Assembly (NCBI GenBank): GCA_022432975.1
Contig: CM039512.1
Span: 42,316,624 to 42,380,623 of the forward strand
Length of the DNA stretch: 64,000 bases
Source of the DNA: Begonia masoniana
Lineage: Eukaryota; Streptophyta; Magnoliopsida; Cucurbitales; Begoniaceae
Direction: 5' to 3'
The notes under the pieces were generated by a model. That model was not told where the DNA came from. It did no database searches and worked only from the letters and a program-made list of their open reading frames with translations. This document shows, one piece after another, positions 11,640-21,825 of this stretch (position 1 is the stretch's first letter; every line of letters starts with the position of its first letter). The position numbers were made by a program, and so were the translations under genes.

Positions 11640-14600
11640 AATATGTTTAGGAACGAGAAAATGCCAAGAGCACCTAGACCGCCTCCAGACAACCCTATGG
11701 ATCGGTTCATGAACATATTGCAACAACAGTCAGATCAGATTGGACTTTTGCTAAATAGAGATGGAAATGGAAATGGACAAGGAAGTAATTCACAAGATCA
11801 AGGTGTAGAGAGGTTCAGACGGCTTAGGCCCCCTACCTTTGATGGTCAGTCTACGGATCCCACGAGTGCTGAACAGTGGATTCGTAAAATAGAGAGTATG
11901 TTTGCCTATGCAAAAGTGGAGGAGGCCGACAAAGTGACATGTGCAGCATTCAATTTGGAGAAGGATGCGATATTCTGGTGGGATACAATTAGAGCGACTA
12001 CTGATGTGGGAGTTATGAGATGGGAAAGGTTCAAAACTGTGTTCTATAATAAGTACTTCAGTCGCAGTCTACGAGCTAGTAAGAAGGTTGAGTTTACACA
12101 GCTACGCCAAACAGGATCGGTGGCAGAATATGTACGGAGGTTCGATTCGCTATCTCGATATGCTGGGTATATGATTTATGAAGAGGAGGAAAAAATTCAC
12201 CAGTTTGTACAGGGTTTGAAACTGGAAATTCAGAAAGGGGTGATGGTTGTGGATGATGAGGATGTGCCCTACCATAAGATAGTGGAAAGAGCCCTCGGAC
12301 TAGATGACATAGAGATGAAGCTTCAGCGACAGAGGGAAGCATCGAGAAGGTTTGTAAGAGATGGACGACCGCAACAACAGAATCAGGGATGGCAGCCCCA
12401 AGCACAACGTGGTGTCAAGCCGGCTAATGAGACGCCGAGACTTCAAGATAAGGGTAAACGTCCACAAGGGGCGTCGCAAGCTCCTTCATGCCCTATTTGC
12501 CTAAAGAATCATTACGGGGAGTGCAAATTACATAGTGGACGATGCTTTCGATGTGATAAGATGGGCCACAAGGCCGCTGATTGTCTAGAGCCGAGTAGGA
12601 AGCCACCGGGTGGTCCCTCCCAGATTTTTTCTCTGATTGAGGCCGAGGAAGCGGCTCAGCCATTGGTTGTTACAGGTACTATTCTGGTTTGTGGAAACAC
12701 GACTCATGTTCTAATTGATACTAGGGCAACCCATTCCTTCGTAGCTCAAAATTATACAGTTAAGTGGAATTTAAATGTCGTCCCAGCTGACTATAATTAT
12801 AGTGTTATGTTACCTTCCGGAGAGTATCTACACTCAGATCGAGCGATTCAGGGAGAAATTATATCGGTTGTTGGTAGACAGTTGTACGCAAACCTGATTG
12901 TGATATGTATGAAGGGGTACGATGTAATCTTGGGCATGGATTGGTTGTTCAGGCACTACGCCACAATCAATTGCAGGTCAGGAATAGTAGGTTTTAGACC
13001 TCCGAGTGGGGAAAGTTATGATTTTCCAGCGACCTTCAGATCAAGTGATATGCCTCTTGTTTTGTCGATGAGTGCGCGGTACTCCACAAAGCCTCAATGT
13101 TTCAATTTTGTGGTGAGTATCGTGGATGTAAGGAAACGAGAAGATCTAAGGCTGAATAACATGGTGGTGGAGGAAGATTTTATTGAAGTATTCCTCGACG
13201 AGTTACCCAGCTTGCCTGTAAGTGCTTTGAACTCGATGAAGCATGGATGCTTTGGGTTTATAGCGAACGTTGAGGAAATAAACATGCAAGAGAAGTTGAA
13301 GTTATGTGACATTCCAGTGGTTGAAGACTTTATGGAAGTATTCCTGGACGAGTTGCCTGGCTTGCCTCCGGATCGAGAAATGGAGTTTACAATTGAGATT
13401 ATTCCTGGTTCGGCGCCAGTGTCCAAGAATCCTTATAGAATGGCGCCGGTTGAACTTAGGGAGTTGCAAGTCCAGTTGAAAGAGCTAACAGATAAGGGCT
13501 TTGTCCGACCGAGCGTTTCTCCATGGGGCGCTCCGGTTTTGTTTGTGAAAACGAAAGATGGCTCTTTGCGAATGTGCGTGGATTACCGCGAGTTGAATAA
13601 ACTGACTATAAAGAACAAATACCCGTTACCAAGGATAGATGATCTATTTGACCAGTTGCAAGGGGCCACGGTATTCTCAAAGATTGATTTACGTTCTGGG
13701 TACTATCAGTTGAAGATTAGAGCTGAGGATGTACCAAAGACTGCTTTCAGAACGCGCTATGGGCACTATGAGTTTATGGTTATGTCATTCGGCTTGACCA
13801 ATGCTCCAGCCGCGTTTATGGATCTCATGAACAGAGTATTTCGGGAATTCTTGGATAAGTTCGTGATAGTATTCATAGATGACATTTTGGTATATTCCCG
13901 AAATGACGAAGAGCATGCAGAGCACTTAAGGGCTGTTATGACTACTTTGAAGCGACATCAGTTGTATGCTAAGCTCTCTAAGTGCGAGTTCTGGTTGAGT
14001 CAAGTGAATTTCTTAGGCCACGTGATTTCAAGAGAAGGTGTTTCTATGGATCCGGCCAAGATTCAAGTGGTAAAGGATTGGCCTCGACCGAGAAATGCAA
14101 GCGATGTACGGAGTTTCGTAGGCCTAGCAGGTTATTATCGGAAGTTTATCCAAGGGTTTTCAGTAATAGCTAAGCCTTTGACGAACTTGACAAAGAAAGA
14201 AGTGAAGTATGAGTGGACTAAAGCATGCGAAGAAAGCTTTCAGACTTTGAAGCGGAAGTTGACCACAGCACCCTTACTGACCCTACCAGTGGAGAATGGG
14301 GTGTACTGTATTTATTGTGACGCGTCCAAAGTCGGATTGGGATGCGTGTTGATGCAGGAAGGAAAGGTCATTGCCTATGCTTCGAGGCAATTGAAAAGTT
14401 ATGAAGAAAATTACCCAACGCATAATTTAGAACTGGCAGCGGTGGTATTCGCATTAAAGATATGGAGACACTACCTCTACGGACAGAAATGTGAAGTGTT
14501 TTCTGACCACAAAAGTTTAAAATACCTGTTTACACAGAAAGATTTGAATATGAGGCAGAGGAGATGGTTAGAATTTGTGAAAGACTACGACTTCGAAATC

Positions 14601-16229
14601 AAATATCACCCTGGAAAAGCAAATACAGTGGCAGATGCTCTGAGCAGGATGCCTAGAACAGAGGAGACAGTCGCTTTTAGTATGTCAGCTTCATTGCGAA
14701 AGGAGATGTGAGGGTTTGAACTCGAGATAGTTCCAGAACTTTCAGCCCTACTTGCTGATTTGACAATACGGCCTACTCTGTTGGATAAGATAAAAGAGGC
14801 TCAACAGTTAGATACAGAGGAGAAAGTGGCTATTGTAGCAAAGTTGTCAGTTGTGCCTTCCGATTTCAGTTACTCGGTGGATGGCATTTTGAGATTTCGA
14901 GACCGTTGGTACGTACCAAAAGATGAAGAGTTGAGGAAGTTAGTTATGTCAGAGGCACATTCATCGATGTCCTCAGTGCATCCAGGTAACACCAAGATGT
15001 ACCGAGACCTGAAAGTGCATTATTGGTGGCCGAATATGAAGCGTGATGTGGCCAGCTATGTACATTCCTGTCTTGTCTGCCAACAAGTGAAAGCAGAACA
15101 CCAAAGGCCAGGTGGGATGTTGCAACCACTACCGATTCCCGAGTGGAAATGGGATCAGATAGCAATGGACTTCGTGGTTGGATTACCGAAGACAGTAAAA
15201 GGACATGACAGTATATGGGTCGTGGTTGATAGATTGACGAAAGCTGCCCATTTCTTGCCCGTAAAGATGACCTACACGATGAATCAGTTTGCCGAACTTT
15301 ATGTCCAAGAGATTATTAGATTACATGGGGTTCCATTGTCGATTGTTTCAGATCGGGATCCCAGATTTACTTCGAGATTTTGGAAAAGTTTACAAAGCGC
15401 TATGGGTACCAAATTGACTTTCAGCACGACATTCCGCCCACAGACCGACGGACAGTCTGAAAGGACGATTCAGATACTCGAAGATATGCTAAGGGCATGC
15501 ATGTTAGAGTTTCGGTCATCATGGAGCCGATATTTACCATTAATTGAATTTGCTTATAATAACAGTTATCAGTCCATGATTGGTATGGCTCCATACGAAG
15601 CGCTTTATGGCAGAAAATGTAGGTCGCCGCTGTATTGGGATGAAGTGGGCGAAGCTAGATTGATCGGCCCTGAGATTTTGCAACAATTGTCCGAGAAGGT
15701 TTCATTGATTAGACAAAGAATGGAGACCGCACAGAGTCGCCAAAAGAGCTACGCTGATCGAAGAAGACGAGATTTGGAGTTTGTAGTTGGTGACGAAGTG
15801 TTTTTAAAGGTTTCGCCGTTCAAAGGCGTAGTACGTTTTGGTAAAAGAGGGAAGTTAAATCCACGGTTTGTTGGACCGTTTTAGATAACGGAAAGGATTG
15901 GAGCTACAGCGTATAGGCTTCAATTACCATTGTCTATGGAGGGTGTGCATAATGTGTTCCACGTGTCGATGTTAAGGAAGTGTATACGGGACCCTACGCA
16001 CGTGGTGGAACCAGTGGATCTTGAGATACGGCCAACATTGACCTATGAAGAAAGGCTGGTACAGATTTTAGAGTCTTCGGTTAAAGTCCTGCGTAATAAG
16101 TCAATCCCTCTTGTTAAAGTACTGTGGATAAATCAAAACGTAGAGGAAGCAACGTGGGAGCGACAACAGGACATGATGGACAAATATCTAGACTTGTTCA
16201 GGTACGAAATTTTGGGGACAAAATTCTAA
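11640..16229 (+). pseudogene. Element A gag-pol polyprotein (two stops)
   Basis: This is one reading frame of about 1,529 codons from the ATG at 11640 ([11 protein letters not shown]) to TAA at 16227. Order: gag; CCHC knuckle [14 protein letters not shown] near residue 302; protease near 360; reverse transcriptase from about 610 with FIDD at 745-748; RNase H near 888; integrase with HHCC finger near 1108 and DDE core; C-terminal chromodomain from about 1480. Two in-frame stops interrupt it: TGA at 14709 and TAG at 15882, both Gln in element D. The protease motif is DTR instead of DTG (codon 12723-12725, AGG where D has GGG), which should abolish activity. The PR-RT spacer has a duplicated EVFLDELP block 50 codons apart. 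No frameshifts were seen. Confidence 0.94.
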
Positions 16230-16244
16230 ATAAGGAGGATAGGA
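16230..16244 (+). other. Polypurine tract of element A
   Basis: AATAAGGAGGATAGGA follows the gag-pol stop and abuts the 3' LTR start TGTAACACCC. This is the expected plus-strand primer for this element. Confidence 0.75.
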
Positions 16245-17150
16245 TGTAACACCCAGAAATTTTGTTTTAAGGATTCCGAGCTTTAAGTTTCGAATATTAA
16301 GTATTTAAGCATTATAGAGTTTTAAATTCGTGGAAATAATAAATTAAGTCCAAATGGCCAACGGAAAGTTTCGTTAGAGCCCTAGGAATAAATAGAAATA
16401 TTCGGAGGAATAAGGGAATTTCGGAGAAATTAAACCGATAGACGAAATAACAATTAAAGCTAAGGAAATAAGCTAAGGGCATTTAACTAATTTTTAAAGT
16501 CAAAAATATATTAAAAACATAAACCCCTCTCTCTTTTCCCCTCATTTTCTTTCCCTCACGCGTGCCTCCTTTTTCCTTCCTCCATTTTGGCGATTTCCTC
16601 TTTTCTTCATTGCCATCTCCATCGATCGCTCAACTCCTCCATTTTTGGCGATTCTTCCTTCAAGTTTCTTCATCAAATCAACCATCCAAGTAAGCCCTAT
16701 GTTTTAGTCTCGTTGGTAGTCGTTTTTAGAGTTTATTTCGAGTTAGGGTTTGTGAAGAAATTTAGGGTTTTGTTAGAAATGGTTAGGGTTGTTTATTAAT
16801 TACTCATTGATGATGTTTAATGTTAAATCTAGGTTGTTGGAGTAGATTAATGGTGTTGGATGATGTTTAATGTGACATCTAGGTTGTTGGAGGTTTGTAA
16901 AACACCATTAATGGAGTTTTGAAGTTAATGAACACTAAGTGTTCGATGAAATGCCCGAAAGAAAAGGATTAGAGTTTTTAGAAGGATTTGTCCTAGCTAG
17001 AAAAGTCGATTGTTTAGATTCGATGTTTGAAAATCGATATTAATGATGTGATGTTAAATGCTCTAGGTAACCCAAGCTCAAAGGACGGTGCTCGGCATAT
17101 TTAGGACGCCAGGTAAGTGAGCGTTAGGCTTTCCGGCCACTAAGGCCCTA
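16245..17150 (+). mobile_element. Element A 3' LTR, left part
   Basis: The LTR starts TGTAACACCC after the purine tract and runs to the CCCTA where composite C is inserted. The remainder resumes at 25247. Joined, the LTR is about 2,344 bases. The part from 16829 on matches window positions 1-330. Confidence 0.93.
17146..17150. other. Target site duplication of composite C (CCCTA)
   Basis: CCCTA is repeated at 25242-25246 on the far side of C. A's 5' LTR has a single CCCTA at the same place (CTAAGGCCCTACGTCG), so C entered A's 3' LTR as one unit. Confidence 0.95.
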
Positions 17151-17527
17151 TGTAACGACCCGTATTCCCAGCAAGATATTATCCGCTCTGGAGATTGGGC
17201 CGCAGCCCAATATCCTTCCCTCACGGCTTTGTTTGGCGAGAACTTCCCAGAAGGTCACCCAACCTGGAATTGCTCTCGCCGAAGCACTTTTAACTTCAGA
17301 GTTCTTATGGGATCCGTTGCCAATTGTGCTCCAAAACGCGTCTTGCTATGTTGGACGGGTCTCTTTACATATGTTTCATTTCCATATACTTCCCCAAGCG
17401 ATGTGGGATTGTGACGACCCCCTCTTTACGACCTGTCACCTTTTGGTTCGCCCGCGCGGACGTACCGCCATCCGAGTTCCGGTTCGTGCAGCCATCGTAC
17501 ACATACTTGCACATTCGGGTCATCACA
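17151..17527 (-). mobile_element. Cassandra LTR, left copy
   Basis: TGTAACGACC to GGGTCATCACA, 377 bases, matching the right copy at 24865-25241 with a few dozen differences or fewer by eye, mostly in the first 70 bases. The 5S-derived segment inside identifies it as Cassandra, a terminal-repeat retrotransposon in miniature. It is slightly longer than LTRs I recall for this family. Confidence 0.9.
17237..17316 (-). promoter_or_regulatory. 5S rRNA-derived Pol III promoter segment (left)
   Basis: On the minus strand CGGATCCCATAAGAACTC, AGTTAAAAGTGCTTCGG, GGCGAGAG and GGGTGACCTTCTGGGAAGT follow each other as in plant 5S rRNA, with its box A and box C regions. The 5' third of 5S rRNA is absent, so it is not a 5S gene. 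In Cassandra this segment is known to carry Pol III promoter elements. Several substitutions are visible. Confidence 0.88.
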
Positions 17528-17606
17528 ATCACCCCCCCCCCCCCTCGGGGGCCCAACGTCCTCGTTGGCCACATTTCCGATTGGGTACAGGCTCTGATAC
17601 CATAAT
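17528..17606 (-). mobile_element. Cassandra interior with PBS and purine tract
   Basis: The minus strand reads TGGTATCAGAGCC (17602-17590), about 50 bases of leader, then a run of about 14 G and GTGAT before the LTR. This is the entire interior expected of a Cassandra miniature element. What precedes the primer site is not a Cassandra LTR but the end of the gypsy LTR (17607 onward), with a four-base spacer as in element B. Confidence 0.85.
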
Positions 17607-18462
17607 TATAACGACCCTCAAACTATTCCTAATTTCCCGTACGAAATTTTTCTTTTTTTTAAGCCTCTAAATCAATTAAAACACCCTCGAAAACCTTTAA
17701 AGAAAATTCATTTATCATACAAAAACAGTTTACATAAAACCACTCGACCTTCTATCATTCCTCAATTTATCAACTTATAACTTCTTCACAATATCATTTC
17801 TATCTCCATTTCAATTGTACATTTTACATAAACTTTCCAAACATTCATACGTTCTCGTAACTCTGCCCAAATCCGACTCTAAACATGATTAAAATGAAGT
17901 ACATTTTCACGAAAACAAACTGCATGGTTCCGTTTAAAAGTGTGACATATCCTCCTGTTTACAAAATCACCAAGCAGTTCATAAAATCCAAATAAAAACC
18001 TTAACAAACGTTTTATAAAACAAATCTATCAACTAAACAGAATCAAACACCCTAAAACGTACCAACTACCAATTAAACTAAAAACATTCCCATAACGTTA
18101 AATTAATGATTTAAACAAAACATTTGAAACATCAACATAAAAATCTAACACCTAACCAGAACCAAACATCCTAATATGTTCGACTATACAAATTTATCTA
18201 ACTAATCCATCATTCACCCAGAATATCTCAATACCCTCAAAATACATACGTAAATCCCCACGGGTCGGTTAAGCATCGACTGCGCCAGCACACCCCGCGA
18301 GCCATCCTCCGTCAACTGCATCGCTCCTCAGGTGGAAGGATCTCGTCCTCACCTACGTCAGGATCACCTACACCATACAGACAATCTATGAGCTAAAGGC
18401 TAAGCAAGTTTCGTAAATGCTAATGCATGCTAATGCAACGTGGAAATTCATTTTCTTTATAA

Positions 18463-18715
18463 TAGTGTGGTACTGTGACAAGCCCCTGTCGTGCCCCCAC
18501 AGTAAATCAATAGCCCCACCTTCTGGCCACACCGGTGTGGTACTGTGACAAGCCCCTGTCGTGCCTCCACAGTAGATCAATAGCCCCACCTTCTGGCCAC
18601 ACCTCTTTTCATGAAAACTATGCAGAAATTCATTTTCTTAAAAACGATGTGGTACTGTGACAAGCCCCTGTCGTGCCTTCACAGTAGATCAATAGCCCCA
18701 CCTTCTGGCCACACC
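18463..18715. repeat. Three-copy repeat of about 70 bp
   Basis: GTGTGGTACTGTGACAAGCC through CCTTCTGGCCACACC occurs near 18465, 18533 and 18648. The last two copies are separated by a linker with TCTTTTCATGAAAACTATG, which itself recurs after copy three. Copies differ by a few substitutions. Confidence 0.85.
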
Positions 18716-18784
18716 TCTTTTCATGAAAACTATGCTTATTTGAAAACCATGATGCATGAACTATAACGTAACACAAACATACAT

Positions 18785-20534
18785 AACGAGCATACCATCA
18801 AAACGATAAGACACATATTCTATAAAACAATAAACCTAACTACCGAGCATACCATCGAAACGATAAAGAACATAATCTATAAAACAATAAACCTAACTAC
18901 CGAGCATACCATCAAAACGATAGAGAACGTAATCTATAAAACAATAAACTAACTACGAGCATACCATCAAAACGATAAAGAACATAATCTATAAAACAAT
19001 AACCTAACTACCGAGCATCCATCAAAACGATAGAGAACGTAATCTATAAAACAATAAACCTAACTACCGAGCATACCATCAAAACGATAAGACACATATT
19101 CTATAAAACAATAAACCTAACTACCGAGCATACCATCAAAACGATAAGACACATATTCTATAAAACAATAAACCTAACTACCGAGCATACCATCAAAACG
19201 ATAAGACACATATTCTATAAAACAATAAACCTAACTACCGAGCATACCATCAAAACGATAAAGAACATAATCTATAAAACAATAAACCTAACTACCGAGC
19301 ATACCATCAAAACGATAAGACACATATTCTATAAAACAATAAACCTAACTACCGAGCATACCATCAAAACGATAAAGAACATAATCTATAAAACAATAAA
19401 CCTAACTACCGAGCATACCATCAAAACGATAAAGAACATAATCTATAAAACATAAACCTAACTACCGAGCATACCATCAAAACGATAAGACACATATTCT
19501 ATAAAACAATAAACCTAACTACCGAGCATACCATCAAAACGATAAGACACATATTCTATAAAACAATAAACCTAACTACCGAGCATACCATCAAAACGAT
19601 AAGACACATATTCTATAAAACAATAAACCTAACTACCGAGCATACCATCAAAACGATAAAGAACATAATCTATAAAACAATAAACCTAACTACCGAGCAT
19701 ACCATCAAAACGATAAGACACATATTCTATAAAACAATAAACCTAACTACCGAGCATACCATCAAAACGATAAAGAACATAATCTATAAAACAATAAACC
19801 TAACTACCGAGCATACCATCAAAACGATAAAGAACATAATCTATAAAACATAAACCTAACTACCGAGCATACCATCAAAACGATAAGACACATATTCTAT
19901 AAAACAATAAACCTAACTACCGAGCATACCATCAAAACGATAAGACACATATTCTATAAAACAATAAACCTAACTACCGAGCATACCATCAAAACGATAA
20001 GACACATATTCTATAAAACAATAAACCTAACTACCGAGCATACCATCAAAACGATAAAGAACATAATCTATAAAACAATAAACCTAACTACCGAGCATAC
20101 CATCAAAACGATAAAGAACATAATCTATAAAACAATAAACCTAACTACCGAGCATACCATCAAAACGATAAGAACATAATCTATAAAACAATAAACCTAA
20201 CTACCGAGCATACCATCAAAACGATAGAGAACGTAATCTATAAAACATAAACCTAACTACCGAGCATACCATCAAAACGATAAGACACATATTCTATAAA
20301 ACAATAAACCTAACTACCGAGCATACCATCAAAACGATAAGACACATATTCTATAAAACAATAAACCTAACTACCGAGCATACCATCAAAACGATAAGAC
20401 ACATATTCTATAAAACAATAAACCTAACTACCGAGCATACCATCAAAACGATAAGACACATATTCTATAAAACAATAAACCTAACTACCGAGCATACCAT
20501 CAAAACGATAAGACACATATTCTATAAAACAATT
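18785..20534. repeat. 57-bp tandem array with higher-order structure
   Basis: About 31 units of ACCGAGCATACCATCAAAAC plus 37 more bases are arranged head to tail. Units fall into variants with GATAAGACACATATTC (A), GATAAAGAACATAATC (B) and GATAGAGAACGTAATC (C). Between about 19071 and 19860 the order AAABABB, with a 1-2 base deletion in the last unit, occurs twice, and a related third block follows. The deletion marker sits at 19451, 19849 and 20246, spacing 398 and 397 bases. Confidence 0.92.
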
Positions 20535-21460
20535 AAATAAACACGTCACCAAATTCCTCGAGACAACATTCGACGTATGGTGTAGGCCAATCGGCCAAAG
20601 AAGATCACGAGAACTTACCTGTCGTCCGTAGGTTCGCTGGTTTTGGCACATTCTCGTCACCTATGGCTTGACCTATGACAACATCCAAGTTTCATTAAAT
20701 CAAGCTTACATTCACCAATTTACTCTCAAACTACTATTTCTAGCCTAATCAAACCAAACCTAACTAAACGGGCCACTAATTCGGGGTTTGGTAAAACGAC
20801 CTGAAACTTCGAAACGCGCGTAACTTTGCGTCGGATATTTGGAATCGAACGATTCCAGCGGCCACGTTACTCCTCTAATAACCTATTTTAATCTGCCAAA
20901 GGAATTTTAAACAAACAACTCTAACTAGGTCAAAAATCCAAAAACCCGAATCTGCCCTAAACCGGGAATTTCACCAATTTCGGTTTTCCATCGATTCTCA
21001 TCAATTTCTTCACCAATCGACCACAATTAGCCCCAATTAGCCTAAACTAATCAAAATTTCAATGATACACACACAAAACCCGAAATGCCAAATTAGGGCA
21101 TTCTGATTTTTCGCTCAATTCGAGCACAACACGGCTAGGCGACCTTCGCCGGCCTAAGCCCGGTCATTTGACGCCAAGAACGGCCAAAAGCCGCCGAAAA
21201 TCAGAGCTCAATCGAGCTCGTTCTTCGCGGCCCTAAATCGAACCGAAAACAGGGAGAAAACCGGCCATACCGTCGGTTCGTGCGCGAAAACAGGCCGGAG
21301 CCCCACGCCGCCGTTGTCTGGCCGGAGAACGTCGGAGAACGCCGATGAACCGGCCGTCGGTCGCCGTCGTCTCCCTCTCCTCTCCTCTTCCTTCGCGCTC
21401 GGGCTCGGGCTCGACAGAATAGCCTCGGCTATTCTGTCGATTTCTATTGTTTATTTTTTT

Positions 21461-21461
21461 T

Positions 21462-21491
<30 letters not shown>
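21461..21491. repeat. AAT microsatellite
   Basis: A run of about ten AAT triplets follows a T-rich stretch within the gypsy LTR of C. Confidence 0.9.
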
Positions 21492-21492
<1 letters not shown>

Positions 21493-21825
21493 CTATTTTA
21501 TTGAACGTCACTACCTCTCGTGTTTTCAACTGTTTCAAATTTCTTATTTCGCCGATAAATCCAACTTATTATCTGGGTTCTATTAAAACTGTCCGTTCGT
21601 GAATCGGACCTCGTTTACTATTTTTACTAAAATTATATTACGAGAAACGTAATTAATCGAAATATAGCGTTGTTACTTCGAAAACTCTCGTAATTTCCTT
21701 AAAATTCCAATAAATCGATAGGATCCTAATAACGCTTTCTTTTCGTAAAACGGACCTGATTTAGCATATCTACAAAAATGCCACTTATATTAAAATAATA
21801 ATATTCCGTAAAGCGGGGTATTACA

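Larger units (their letters stand above)
17607..21825 (-). mobile_element. Gypsy LTR inside composite C
   Basis: On the plus strand this is TATAACGACC (a mutated TGTAACGACC) to GGGGTATTACA, 4,219 bases. It shares blocks with B's LTR, for example CACCTACACCATACAGACA near 18365 and the 21600-21760 segment on cation of TTCGTAAAACGGACCTGATT. It is longer because of a three-copy 70-bp repeat and a 1.75-kb satellite-like array. It is flanked on the LTR-start side by a purine tract and on the LTR-end side by a primer site, so it acts as both ends of a permuted element. A perfect 14-bp stem (21411-21424 with 21427-21440) lies near its start. Confidence 0.82.

Noticed and set aside
17237..17316. Genuine 5S rRNA gene
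   Set aside because: Only the inner and 3' portion is present, with many substitutions, embedded in an LTR present at both ends of a mobile element. It fits Cassandra.
18785..20534. CRISPR-like array
   Set aside because: Units are contiguous variants of one 57-mer with no unique spacers, in an LTR of a plant element; no cas genes.
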